From NCBI GenBank assembly GCA_020809705.1, contig CP085829.1, positions 5,766,001 through 5,830,000 of the forward strand: a stretch of 64,000 nucleotides of DNA, given 5' to 3'. This document shows, piece by piece, positions 44,982 to 57,679 of this stretch. The notes beneath the pieces were generated by a model. That model was given only the letters and a program-made list of their open reading frames with translations, was not told the DNA's origin and ran no database searches. The position numbers and the translations under genes were made by a program. This stretch comes from Calonectria ilicicola. Taxonomy: Eukaryota; Ascomycota; Sordariomycetes; Hypocreales; Nectriaceae. Numbering within the stretch: the first letter of the stretch is position 1; each line of letters begins with the position of its first letter.

Positions 44982-47027
44982 ATGAACCCATACGTCTATT
45001 CGGCACTCGATGACGAACTCAATATTCGTCTGGTCCATATCCTCCCAGGAGAGACGGCAGCACCCATCTCGGTCTCCATCGTGCACGGCCACTTAAAGGA
45101 TAAAGTTCAGTATGAGTGTCTATCATACGCCTGGGGGAACCCAGACTTAGCTTGCTCCATCACTGTGGTACTCGATGGCGATGCTGCCTCCCCCCCCTCA
45201 ATGGGATCCTCGCTAGCTATCTCTACCAACCTGTTCGAAGCGCTGCCGTACCTACGTGATGCCAAGCGTTCACGCACGTTCTGGATCGATGCCATCTGCA
45301 TTGACCAGGGCAACCTGGCTGAGCGGGGGCGCCAAGTGGGAATCATGCGGCAGATCTACAGCGGAGCTGAGCGTGTGGTAGTGTGGCTGGGGAAGGCAAG
45401 CCCTACGAGTGGACGGGCGCTGCACTTCCTCGACGAGATGGGTCGCTCTGTGAAGAATCATTTCGAGCACTGGTGGACCACAAGACCCATAGAAGGGATC
45501 CCGTGGGAAGAAACGCCCTCGAGGTCAAGGTGGGAGGACTGGCAGGCCGGGAGAACACAACCAGGAAAGGAGGAGCACATCGTCAACGGATTCCCTGTGC
45601 TTTACGAGGCTCCACTCGTTGAAGTCTTTAAGAAAGAACGTAATCCGGATTGGGAGGCGCTGGACGAGCTCTTGGCTCGCCCCTGGTGGTCACGCGCGTG
45701 GGTGGTGCAGGAGGTGTGGTGTGCGCGGGACCGCGACGCTGTGCTGCTCCAGTGTGGCGTCGACACCCTTCCCTGGGATCTGGTACGTCTGGCACTTAAT
45801 TATGAAGAGTCCTGGGACGACATGGGAAACAGCATTAGATGGGAAGCTGGGGGTCGCGATAACGAGGAACGCTGGCAGTTGTGGCCCTCGCTGAAGCGCC
45901 GCTACGGCCTCGCCATCCATGTAGCTGGGCAGCGCGTCAAAGGTAGTCCGCTGTCTAGCCTTCTCTGGAACACCTGGGATCGTGATGCCGCTGATCCGCG
46001 CGACAAGATCTACGCCGTAATGGATCTGGCGGGTGATCACAGTGACGGCGGGTATGAGCAGGGCCGCGTACCAATCAAACCGGATTACACAAAACCCTTA
46101 GAGCAAGTCTATACTGAAGTGGCTGCTGAGATCATGAAAAGATCAAAGACTCTCGACTACGTGCTGTTGGCGGCGTCAAACCGTAAAGGTGGCAGAAACC
46201 TGCCCTCCTGGGTGCCAGACTGGCGACGCGAAGTCAACGATGAGCGGCCTACTTTATTTGTAAACCGACAGAGACTCTACTCTATGTACCTCTCCGGCTC
46301 CATGGAAAAGATGGTAACCTGGGGTCACGGCTATATAGCTGCGGGAGACAGCACCCCTGTGATTGAGTTGGACAGCACTTTGCAAATTCTTTCGGTCAAG
46401 GCCTTCATATTCGACGAGATTCTTAAGTATGTCCCGACTTTCTTAGCAAATCAGTCAGGGAGCACGGATGGTATCAAGGAATACATTGACACCGCCGTAA
46501 CCATGGCCCGGCATCTTGTCAGTCTTCCAGACGAAACCATGCAAGCAGAAGTTGAGCGTGTCCTCGCTGCGGGCGCCCCTTCAAAAACAGCCCATTTCGA
46601 TTCGTCCCTCCACGAAGTCATGTCATCGATTTTACCTCATAGGAAATTTCTTGTGACGCAGGCGCATCGTTTGGCCTTGGGGCCAGGGACTGCGGAAATT
46701 GGTGATAAAATAGCCATCATTGCTGGTTGCAATTACCCCATGATTCTTCGCAATGATGACCGTGGGGGGTTCAGATTGATTGGCGAAGCTTTTGGTATGT
46801 GCCTTTCACTTTTGCTTGGACAATTGTACATTATTGTTATCACTCTACTAACCATCCTTTCATTTGTAGTTCCTGGAGTAATGCAGGGTGAATTGCTTGG
46901 GTTCAAGCAAGAAATAGTTCCATCGGTTTACGACGAGGTTGAGGAGAGTGATGATCAAAAGTCAGAACTACCCCAGCCAGAGAATGTACCGAAAACACCA
47001 GACTGGGGTACAATCAGACTCCAATAA
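44982..47027 (+). CDS. HET-domain (heterokaryon incompatibility) protein
   Basis: Exons 44982-46794 and 46870-47027 give 656 aa. The HET core lies at about residues 45-190: YECLSYAWGNP, then FWIDAICIDQGNLAERGRQV, MRQIYSGAERVVVWLG. The region DKIYAVMDLAGD and the family's C-terminal motif, made across the splice as FVPGVMQGELLG, follow. HET domains trigger cell death when fungi of different genotype fuse, often as effectors of NLR-type receptors. A frame also runs through the intron and would add a hydrophobic insert; the spliced form matches the family better. Confidence 0.94.
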   Translation: MNPYVYSALDDELNIRLVHILPGETAAPISVSIVHGHLKDKVQYECLSYAWGNPDLACSITVVLDGDAASPPSMGSSLAISTNLFEALPYLRDAKRSRTFWIDAICIDQGNLAERGRQVGIMRQIYSGAERVVVWLGKASPTSGRALHFLDEMGRSVKNHFEHWWTTRPIEGIPWEETPSRSRWEDWQAGRTQPGKEEHIVNGFPVLYEAPLVEVFKKERNPDWEALDELLARPWWSRAWVVQEVWCARDRDAVLLQCGVDTLPWDLVRLALNYEESWDDMGNSIRWEAGGRDNEERWQLWPSLKRRYGLAIHVAGQRVKGSPLSSLLWNTWDRDAADPRDKIYAVMDLAGDHSDGGYEQGRVPIKPDYTKPLEQVYTEVAAEIMKRSKTLDYVLLAASNRKGGRNLPSWVPDWRREVNDERPTLFVNRQRLYSMYLSGSMEKMVTWGHGYIAAGDSTPVIELDSTLQILSVKAFIFDEILKYVPTFLANQSGSTDGIKEYIDTAVTMARHLVSLPDETMQAEVERVLAAGAPSKTAHFDSSLHEVMSSILPHRKFLVTQAHRLALGPGTAEIGDKIAIIAGCNYPMILRNDDRGGFRLIGEAFGMCLSLLLGQLYIIVITLLTILSFVVPGVMQGELLGFKQEIVPSVYDEVEESDDQKSELPQPENVPKTPDWGTIRLQ

Positions 47028-47835
47028 ATAAAATAATATTTTTTTTTTATTTATCAAGATGCAAAGCCGGATTCAAAGTAAAGAACAACCACACATCGCC
47101 CAACAGCGCCACAGGTCACATACATACATAGTCATGTATGTACCACGAACACAGCCTTATTATTAGCTGTATGTAGTAGGAAATTTCTGTCCTCCTCATC
47201 ACAGAACGCAGTTATTATATCTGCCACTGGCCTCGTCATGTGACAAACAGCAGCTGCCGGCTTTGGATGGGTGGTTTGGAGTGAACAAAGCCTGTCTTAA
47301 GCATAGACACGATAAATATCATTCAGCGCAGTAGACCGATGACGAAATTTCTTCATGCGATAATAAGATCAAAACAGGAATATGATTTATTGGCCATAAA
47401 TTTGAAAACCGCGGGGCCTTCCGGACATGTCTCAAAATGTTGACATTGAATGGTGTGCTTAAGATCTAGTACATCATGAAGGAAATAGAAAATCGCAAAA
47501 TTATATGGACTATCGCTTTCAGGCTACATAAAATATGAGATCGCAATGTCTGGGTTACTGAGATATTATCTGATTCTCACATGGAGGGGTTGCAATATTA
47601 GGCGCCCCGCGATCTATTATTGGCTGACTAGAGGCACGGTGTTCCTTATGTCAAGTAAGGCATCGCACGTGACCTGCATTGCACTAACCCTGCGAAGTAC
47701 GACCAAGGGAGCCTTAGCTCTTCCAACCATCCTTTCGCGGTGGTGACAACGCAACTTTCGCTAATCGATAAAGTGCCAGTGAAAACTTCGCCCATTGCTG
47801 GTGTCTTCGTCATCCCATGCGATACTCGCTTTATA
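47028..47835. other. Intergenic region
   Basis: 0.8 kb between the HET gene stop and the next start on the same strand. No gene is supported. Confidence 0.45.
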
Positions 47836-48512
47836 ATGGATCCTAGAGATGATGTTACAAAAGTCTCGATAGAGCCAGATTGCTGCATATGCCATATGCC
47901 ACAGGCATTGGCATGCGAATGCGAAGCTGAAGATTTCGAGACTAACATCAAGCAGGCTGAGGCACGGGTGATGGATTCAATTTATATCCATATCCGGTAT
48001 GGAGCAGTTCTCCTGTGTCTTAGATTAAGGCTAAAATAAGCTGACGTACTGCATACAGATCATGGGTCCAGGCACGCTCACAAAGTTATGTTCTCAATCA
48101 CTTTTGGCAGCTCACTCAGCAGCGTAAACAAGTTCACACAAGTCAAATTGACGAAATCACGAACAACGCCCCCCATACTCCACCGTCCTCAACCGAAATT
48201 GCAGCACTCAATGCTGAGCTTGACGGAGGCGGCCATGACGACTGGAAGACATCAATTGAATTGTACCCCATGGCGCTGGAGCACTTCTTTAGCCTTGTTG
48301 AGTTGAGTCTTCCATCTGAGGAAGATCTCGTAACAAAAGGACCACCCGTAAGCACATTGGGCAAATCGCACAAAAAGGTCACTCGAAGCGCCCATGGGCT
48401 GGCGAAAGTATCAGAAAACAGCCCCAATACCCCGGCCATAAATTCTCCAGAGCGTGCACATGAGGACCTTCACCTCCCCTTGCTCGAGTATCCAACGGAT
48501 TACTATGCATGA
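47836..48512 (+). CDS. Conserved fungal protein of unknown function (CxxC/CxC motif)
   Basis: Two exons (47836-47996 and 48059-48512) give 204 aa. The first exon reads MDPRDDVTKVSIEPDCCICH and ends with CECEAEDFETNIKQAEARVM; the second begins SWVQARSQSYVLNHF and includes ELYPMALEHFFSLVELSLP. I recognise the order of these blocks from a family found in many Pezizomycotina in large copy number with no known function: an N-terminal Cys-rich segment, a long helix and a C-terminal FF..LVEL.LP motif. No signal peptide. It follows the HET gene, but the two are not known to be linked. Confidence 0.72.
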
Positions 48513-49679
48513 GTGCGTCTCCCTGTTTGGACAAGCAGTTCGTCCAAACTGTGCAATTATTACCACTATGCTAAGTCTAATGACAGGCCTGTAACCTTTA
48601 CCCTTGTGGCGTACAATGGTAGCAAACCTTGAGATGAAGGTTTCAGATGACCTCAGTGGGCTTTTTTTGTGACCTTTACCGAGTCTCGGGCGTAAAAATA
48701 ACTCTGGCAAAGTGCAACATTAACCCGGTGCAGAGTAGGTAGATCGGGTCTTGGAACATGCAGGATGGGGTTCAACATCTGCTGTAGTTTACCACAGGCT
48801 ATTAGAGCCTAATAGACCATCATTCGATTTTTCTTCTCCTAAATCTTCTATTTAGGTTAACGTCAAAATTATCATTTTACTCTCCCTATTAATTTGGGCC
48901 ATCTGATTCACTAATCCTCCAGAATCGTTACGGCATTATGCCTAACTTTAGCTCATTCGAATTACAAATTTTAATATGAATAATTTCTAGTATCAATAGA
49001 TAGCTACGGCTCCTTGTGCATTGAGTTGGAAATTGAAGCTCTTGATTTTTCACTATGGAAGGGATTTAGCTAGGTCTTTATAGCTGTAGCTGCTAGCTGT
49101 TGCTACTAGCCGCAGCCGGTTTTCCTATCTAAGGTTGAAGCTATTCCCGGCTCGGCTGCCCTAGCTACTAGTTATCTGATACGGCCGGCGGCGGCCTCTA
49201 GCTGTGTCCGTAGCGGTCAGATAAGCCGGTCACCGTTATTGACGGTATTTGTATGTGAAATCGGGCTGTGTGCAGCCCGGGGCCGGTCTGTTTGATCTTG
49301 CCGTTACTGTGTTGTTCGGGCTAGGCTATTGAGGCTATCTACGGTGTGTGACATCTAGAATAAACTAGTATCTTGTATGTATTGAAATCTAGAAAGACTA
49401 TTTAGGTATCTATGATTAACTATTTGTAGCAGGGATGGATGCTACTCAAGAAAGTAGAATTGATGTGATACGAACGCATAGCGTTGTACGTTGATAAGCT
49501 TCAAGTTCAACCTCACTCCATTTCAAGCCGGATATTTAGAGGATATTTATAATAGAAACGCAGCAAACAGAAATTTCGCTGGTGGATTAAGCCCTAGCAA
49601 CTGATATCTTTGTGTTCCTTAGCACCGTGAACTTATTATCTCTCAGCGAAAAATACACCTCACACTCGAACTTCAATTT
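48513..49679. other. Intergenic region
   Basis: About 1.2 kb between convergent genes. Around 49075-49215 there are short imperfect CTAG/AGCTGTAG repeats. No gene is seen. Confidence 0.45.
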
Positions 49680-52600
49680 TTAGGCCGCATCAGGGTTGGT
49701 ATGCGTGTTAAGCAGCAGTTTGGCCACTTTGTGATGTCCATTCTTCAACGCCGAGTTCAATGGTGTCCATCCGCGGTTGTTTGTGGCCGAGACATCAGCG
49801 CCCTCATCAAGTAGGAGTTTGACTAGTCTGAAATGCCCATATTGCGAAGCTGAGTTCAAAGGCGTCCATCCATTATCATCCTTGCAATTGATTTCAATGC
49901 CATCTTTGACAAGAAGCTGTGCAGCTACTCCAACATGCCCATTCTTTGAGGCCGAATGTAAAGGAGTGCGTCCATTGTGATCCTTGCAGTTGATATCTAT
50001 GTTGTCCTTACTGAGCAGAAGTCTAATGATCACGTCGCTTTCATTCTCAACGGCAAGGAACAGTGGAGTCTGGCCCAAGTCGTTCTTGAGGTTAGCCTTG
50101 ATGACTTCATGTGCAAGAAGAAGCTGCACCACAGGTTCGTTGACATTGTCAACTGCAAGAAGTAGTGGTGTTCTGCCAAAGTTATCTTGGACGTTGACAT
50201 CAACACGACCCGTGGTAAGAAGTATTTGGACCATGGCCTCGTGTCCATAAGCAGATGCCCATGAGAGCGGCGTCAAACCAGTCTTGTCAACCGCATCCAG
50301 ATCGACATCATGCTTTTCAATGAGTAGCTTAGCTGCTGTCTCGTTTAAACAGGCGACCGCATACCACAGGGGTGTTCTACCGCTGCTGTCCTTGGCATTC
50401 ACATCTACGCCATCGGTGTCCAGAAGTAACTGAACTACGGCATCGTTTCCACTTGTAACCGCATATGACAACGGCGTTCGACCATGCAGGTCTTGAGCAT
50501 TGACATTGATCTTGCGTGTGTCCAATAGTAACCGAACTAGGAGCTCATTTCCTTTCTCAGCCGCCCACAATAAAGGTGTCTTCCCTTTACGATCTGTCAC
50601 ATCGGGATCGAGATCAACTGTAGCTAAGAATGACCGAACTTTCTCCTCGGTTTCAATGCCGCCATCACAGAGAAGCAGCCTGACGATCGTTTCGCACTCT
50701 CGCGAAACCGCATACAGAAGCGCTGTCTGACCATATCGATCCTTGGCATGGAGGTCGATACCATTTGCAGCGAAAAGTAGCTTTGCTACTATTTCGCGGT
50801 TGTTTCTAATGGCATAAAATATCGGCGTCTGCCCACGATTGTCCTTTGCGTTGACGTCAATCTTCGCTGAGTTAAGAAGCAGCTGTGTTAGTATCGCATT
50901 CCCTTTAGAAGCTGCATGGAACAACGGTGTTCGATTGCGTTTATTTTGGGTATTCACATCAATACCAGCGTGAGAAAGAAGCAACCTAGCTGCTTTAGTA
51001 TCCTCATTTAAGGCAGCATGCCATAAGGGTGCATTTCCCTCACTGCTCTTTTTGTTAATATCGATATCTTCTCTCGAAAGCAGCACCTTCATCATTTCCA
51101 CATTCCCATTTCGTACCGCAAACCCTAGAGGCGTCATACCGTAGTTATCACCAACATTAACATCAACTTCATTGTAAATAAGAAGTAGATCAATCATAGC
51201 ATTGAGACCCTTAGCAGCTGCGTGGAGTAGTGGCGTTTGATTGTAACAGTCTTTAGCATTGATGTTGGTCCTATCATATGCTAGAAGCATTTCAGCCATC
51301 GCACCGTTCCCAGCTAGGATAGCATGAATTAGCGACGTTACACCAATTCGATCCTTTGCATTGGTATCAATATCATCGCGAAAAACAAGTAGTTCGGCGA
51401 TACTCGCTTCTCCAGTTCTAATCGCCCATGATAGCGCGGTTTCACCATCAAAATTCTTGGTGTTGACATCGATATCATCGCGATCAAGAATCGACTTGAC
51501 CACGGATTTGTCCTTGCTCATGACTGCATGCCATAACAAGGACAAACCTTCACTATCTTTGGCATTGACATTGGCGTCTTCCTTAGCTAACAGAAACTTG
51601 ATAATAGTATTATACTTTTCTTCATCGCCTTGTTCATCGCCTTCAGTACCAAAACATTTGTCTTTTTGTTTGCAACTCAAGGCTAATAGTAGCGGGGTCT
51701 GACCGTTATGGCTTTTGGCGTTGACATCCACATCATTGTTGGATAGGAGCAGGCTCACTGCCGTCTCATTTGCGTTGAATGTTGCCGACCACAAGGGCGT
51801 CTGACCAAACCTGTTTGCAGCATTGACATCAATTCCACTTTTAGCTAGTAACAACTGGATGACCGTTTCGTTTTGGTTCGTCGTTGCCCACCATAGCGGT
51901 GTTTGACCGTATCGGTCAGTGCTATTGATGTTGATTCCGTCTGTGGAAAGTAGCATTTCGACCATCTTCTCATTTCCATTGCGGACTGCCCATGATAGTG
52001 ATGTTTGGTCGTACGAGTCGTTGGCATTGGGATCAAAGCCGTTGGCAAGAAGAATTTTCACCAACATTTCGTTGTTTTTCTCGGCCCCCCACAGCAATAA
52101 TGTTCGACCCTGATTGTCCTTAGCACTGATGTCGATAGAGTTCGTAGCAAGCAATAACTCAATCATTGCATGAAATTCCCTGTCAGCTAACCACCACAAT
52201 AGCAACCGGCCCGTAGGGTCTTTGATATTGGTATGAATGCCGTCCACGGACAGCAGTAGCTCGAATATCGTCTTGTTTCCTAGTTCGGCCGCCAACCACA
52301 ATGGAGTGTCACCAAAATTATTTTTGGCATTGATATCAAGGTTGCTATCGGCAAGGAGAACCTTTACCACTGCCTCATGGCCCTTTAAAACCGCCCACCA
52401 TAACGGGGTTTGCCCAAAGTGGTCCCTAGCATTGATGTTGATACCCTTACTAGCCAATAATAACTGAACTATTGGCTCATATCCTTTCTTGGCAGCCCAT
52501 AGGAGTGATGTTTGACCGGTCATATCCTTGGCATTGATATCAATCCCACCTGTGGCTAGCAATAGTTCAATTACTGCCTCGTAACCTTTCTTTGCAGCCA

Positions 52601-55600
52601 ATAACAGTCTGTTCTTGTCTTCAATCTTTTTTTTACTGCCTCTATTAGCTGGTAAAAGGAACTTGAGAAAGGCTTCTTCACGGCTTTCTTTCCCACCACT
52701 TTCGTCATCTTCATCCAAAAAAGACCGATGTCCTTGATTGTAACACAACGCTAGCATCAGTGGCGTTTGACCTAGCTTGTCCACAGCATTTATGTGAACT
52801 CCACCTTTACTAAGTAGGAGCTCTACCATTAATCTCTGTCCCTTTGCAGCTGCGTGTAATAGCGATGTATGGCCATCGCTGTCTATAGCATTCACATCTA
52901 TCCTCTCTGCTGCAACAAGGCAGCGGACCACTCCCTCATATCCCTTCTCAACAGCCCACCATAGTGGTGTATGTCCATGGTTATCTCGAGTGTTGACATC
53001 AGTTTGGTCGACAGAGAGCAGGTGTTTTATCATTACCTCGTCTCCATTGCGAGCAAGCCATAGGAGCGCTGATTGTCCATGGTTATTTTTTGTATTAATA
53101 TCAATACCATCCGTTACTGATAGTAACTGAACAATAGCCTCGTTTCCATTGACAGCCGCCCACCAAAGTGGTGTCTGCCCATTTTTATCCTTTACATTGA
53201 CCTCAATATTCTTTGAGGCTAGGAGAATTTCGATTATTGCCACATTGCCCTTTTCAATAGCAACTAACAGCGGTGTTTGGTGATAGTAGTCTTTGATATT
53301 AACATCCATGCTATCCTGTTGCAGGAGCAGTTCCACAACCAAATTGTGTTCATGCACAACGGCGAGATGCAGCGCAGTTTGGGAGTAGTTATCTTTGGTA
53401 TTGACATCAATACCATCAACAGCTAGGAGAAATTTGGCTGCTGCTTCGTGACCGTTGATAGCTGCCCACATTAATGCTGTTTGATTATTCTTGTCCACGG
53501 CATCAACATTAATGTTGGCTTTACGTAGTAACAACTCAACAATCGCTGCATGTCCATTTCGGGAAGCCCACAATAACGCTGATTGCCCATAATAGTCCGT
53601 GATATTGACGTCAACATTGGCTGCGCTCAGTAGTAGTTGAACTACGCTTTCATACCCCTTCTGAGCTGCCCGCACTAGCGGTGCTTGGGCATCTTTGTCC
53701 TTTGTATTAACTTCAACGCCGTCTTTCTCAAGAAGAAGTTTGATGACAGATTCGTGTCTGTTACGGGCTGCCCACCACAGTGGCGTTTGGTCATGGTGGT
53801 TCTTGCTGTTAAAATCAATGCCGACTGTATCGAGGAGGCATTTAACTACTGTTTCGTTCCCATTCTTCGCTGCACATAATAGCGCTGTTTGACCATAGTG
53901 GTCCTTGGCATTGATATCAGTGCCGGCCTTATCCAATAGTTGTTCGACTACATCTTTATGCCCGTTCTTTGATGCACAAAGAAGCGGTGTCTGGCTATAA
54001 CGATCCCTAGAGTTGATGTCGGTGCCATCAAAACGGAGGAGTAGCTTGGTCACACGCATGTGCCCCTTCATAGCTGCCCATAGTAGTGGTGTCTGGCCGT
54101 CTTTATCTCTGGCATTGACATTAACGTTAGGCTTTTGTAGAAGTAGGCGAACTACCTCTTCGTGCCCGCTTCCGGCTGCATATGAAAGTGGTGTTCGACG
54201 ATAGGAGTCCTCAACATCCGGCTCATACTCATCTAGTAAAGCCTTAACTTCTTCCTCGATCCCGAAGTATGCCGCTAAATGTAGCCCTGCTATTTGCCTT
54301 GGCACTTGTTGGCTGTAGTCCGAGTTCTTCCAGGACGGTCTAAGTGCTAACAATGCCTGGCCCAACGCCTGTACCTTCATCTCGCATTTGAGAAGGTTTA
54401 TAAGTTCTTTCGGCAAAGGGACAGCCTTGCGAGCATGAACACCCCAGTTTTTTGCAGCATAGCCATAGAACAAGTTGGAGTGTAGCCTTGCCTCTAACTC
54501 ATCATCGGTGTGACAAAACCCACTGTCAAAGACTTTGAAAGACAGGTAGGTGGTGCAAGTGTTCGTAATATCTGTTTCTGCGGTTGGAAACCATTCTCCT
54601 TGGGTCCGCTCGAAATATTCTTGCGTTGTATAGTGCACAAACCGGATAATGTCACTGTCTCCTTCAACTGTTACCAACCCAGCACAGACAGAAATCATGT
54701 CTTCGATCCTCGGAACATTCTGGTGGTCCAGTTCGAAACTTTCAACTTCTACTGCGAGAGCTTGCTGAAGCTCTCCTCTGGATAGCGGTCTTCTCGCGCA
54801 AGTGATCCATGACAGAATTTGCTTAGCAAGTTTTCTTCGATCTGCCACTTGTACTTCGATCTGTTGCATCACGTTCTTATATGCATCGTTATAAGCTTCA
54901 GACCCAGTGGGTAGATTTGCCAACACATTTCGAACACCCTTGGCAGATGTCTTTCCAATCAGCGAGTCAACATGCAACTGCGCAAGAAGGAACCTAAAGG
55001 CTTATTAGTATCCAATTTGATAAAATGGTCTTCTTGATAAGATGGACGCACATTCCTCTCACTGATCGGAGAATCTCAGTCCTGACCTCCTCTTGTAGCT
55101 CCAGACTACCCCGGACTATATCCGGCAATCTGGACATTTGGCCATCAACATAATTCGCCACATCTTCTTCATTGGCAGAAATATTTAGTCTAATAGATCC
55201 ATTGAACCTATCAGTTATATCAGGAATCAATCTCGAAGTCGCAAAGATGTTTGTCCCGCATTCTACTTGAAGATTGAACAGTTCGTCCAGAAACATGGTT
55301 CTGCACCCATCAGCGGTTTCGCATTCATCAAGTGCATCAATTATAATAAATACTCTCGAATAAGTGGCAGACAGGGAGTGAAACGCTTCACAGATTTCTT
55401 CAAATGAAGGTCGGGTCCGCTTGTCTTTGTGTTGGTCATAAAGATGTTTCACTTGTGTTGGTAGAGATGGCTGGGCCAACTGCTTTAGAAGACTTGCAAG
55501 CAGATCCTCCTTCGTCTGTTCGTGTCGCCGTAAAAAGTCACAGTAGATGTATGCGATTCCGACAGTTGGGTCTTCGGAAAATAATCTGTTGAGATCATCA

Positions 55601-56942
55601 ATCACAATCGACGTGAGAATTGTCTTCCCCGCCCCAGGAATACCAGGGCAGAATAGTGACCTCTTATTTGTGTTAAGCCAGGTTTGGTACTCTTCGGAAT
55701 CCAACAACCATTTACCCGTTCCCGGTTGTCGCTTTCTAAGACAATCGCTTTGTTGGGAGCCGTAGTCAATCGGGGTGAGCCAGTCCAGGATTTCGAGGTC
55801 TTCTTTTTGGTCCAATTTAGATCTCATTGTTTCAAGATTCGCACCAGTTTTAGATATGTTATCAAGAACTATACGCACATAATTAGAGGTCTCCACTGTT
55901 TGCAAAAAAAGGCTTTCAAGAACAACTCACCATTAGATAGAATATCGGCGATCCTCTTTTCGGCTTCGATTTTATTCGGAGGGATTCGAGATAAAAGATC
56001 TTTTGCGTATGCAGCTGCCATCATTGCTGCATAACCTTGCCAGCTTTTATTCTTATGTGTATCTGAATAATCGCAAATGCCACGAATAACCAAGCAGGGA
56101 AAGTGATTCATCAGCCCGGCTGCTTCCATTTCAAAGCATAAGACCTCTTTTTCATTAGCAAGCTTATCACGAACCCAAGCATCCTTCATCAGCTGATTTG
56201 CAGATGCGATCAATCCATAATGAATTGCTGGATTGTCTTCATACTCGGTCCGTTCGGGTCGCACGATCAGGCATGATGAATTATCGCCACAAACAGACAT
56301 ACAGTCTACCTCATCGTTTAGAGGGTGGAGAACATTGCTTCTATACAGCCGATCTGTGCTTGGGTCCGGTCGTTGATATTTCCGACGCAATCTTGGGTTC
56401 TCTTCAAGAACAAGGTTTATGCTTTCCTCGAGTTGATGCCCTTTCCTCTCGTACTCAGCTTCAAGCCCACTCACTGCAGTCCTTAATACTGTAGGTGGTT
56501 GATTTAATAAGCCTGTTGCCTGAAAACTCTGGTCTTGTATCGTTTTGCCAAAGTCATATTGGAAAATGCTGGCCTTTCCAGCACGAGAAGTACTAACCAC
56601 TATATCACCAAGGCGGATATCATGTTTTGGGCTTGGTGCACCACCACCAATACCAACCATTAACCCAATTTTAATATTGGGAAAGCTATGCAACATATCT
56701 CTAGCAACACCTGCTGCAGACGAGATACCATACTCACCATTCGGCAGAACAGCAATAACGATATTATGCTTGCCCATCCTCCCCAACGTGTAGTCATTAT
56801 TGTCATTAGGAGACACATACTCGGGTCTTTTATGCTCCTCGTCAAGGAAAGCCAACGCGGCAACATATTCCTTGTTTATCGCACAGATCCACCCGACGGT
56901 ATAATCATGGGCCAGCTTTTGTTCGACATCATGTCCAACCAT
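49680..56942 (-). CDS. NLR-type protein: nucleoside phosphorylase-like domain, NACHT NTPase and 40-45 ankyrin repeats
   Basis: Exons 55931-56942, 55052-55895 and 49680-54993 give about 2389 aa. N-terminal PNP_UDP domain (about 15-330): [57 protein letters not shown]: Walker A GIPGAGKT at 422-429, Walker [11 protein letters not shown] ending at 529, then ATSR. From about residue 850 to the end come ankyrin repeats with a [15 protein letters not shown] core followed by IDINAKD. This is the architecture of fungal NLRs, cytosolic sensors in which repeats detect a signal, NACHT oligomerises and the N domain acts. The first intron is only 35 nt. The frame is open 38 codons further upstream without an ATG, so 56942 is chosen. 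Confidence 0.94.
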
Positions 56943-57679
56943 TCTCAAAAGCTTCCTGGCCCTTCTGTTCCTCGCACAATCTATTCGCACGGTATCTTGA
57001 GGTTCAAACTCCACCTCATGTGTTTTTAATGGTATCTTGAAGGGTGAGACTGTCAAATAATCCGACGAAATCTAGTTGTTGGTGTTTTGGTGAGATAAAA
57101 TGCCTCATTCGTTATGTGCCAACAGAGACTCTCATAATAATGACCCACTTTACCTACATCCACAGCCAATCGTGTACTAAAACAGTTCGGCTTGAAGTTC
57201 TCGATGTCGGAAATGAATAAAATAATTCAGTATGCAATTGATCCACTTTTCATAAATATGACAAGGTCGGGTAAATCTTAAGATTATCTATTTTTTGAGT
57301 TGTTCTAATAACTATCAACTTGATTGTCGGAAAGGGGCTTTCCTCATTCAGGAGAGTTTCAAAATGTCTAGTCTTCTCCTTCTACTATTTGATAGATCTT
57401 TGAATCCGTCCTGGCGAATTAGAGTATTCTCAGCCTAGGACAAGGAACTAAAGAAACTACCCCACCTCTCAGCAGATGAGGAATTTTCACTTATATAGTG
57501 TAGGAAAATGAAGAAGGATGGGTTTACTATGAGATCCTCTGTATGGAACATTTGAGGAGTCCGAAACATCTGGATTTTGGCTACATTCCACATCAATGGA
57601 TATCTGCCTCTCTCGCCGTATTGAATTAAAAGTTCTTGATTTTTGTAACTATCTTTATCTACTCTCCGACAGATGGGAG
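56943..57679. other. Intergenic region
   Basis: About 0.7 kb between the NLR start and the stop of the PTH11-type gene; should contain the NLR promoter. A small frame at 57435-57683 overlaps the neighbouring stop and has no motif. Confidence 0.45.

Noticed and set aside
49680..54250. Regularly spaced DNA repeats resembling a repeat array
   Set aside because: The about 100 bp period is that of 33-residue ankyrin repeats in an open frame; units are diverged, so it is not a CRISPR or satellite array.
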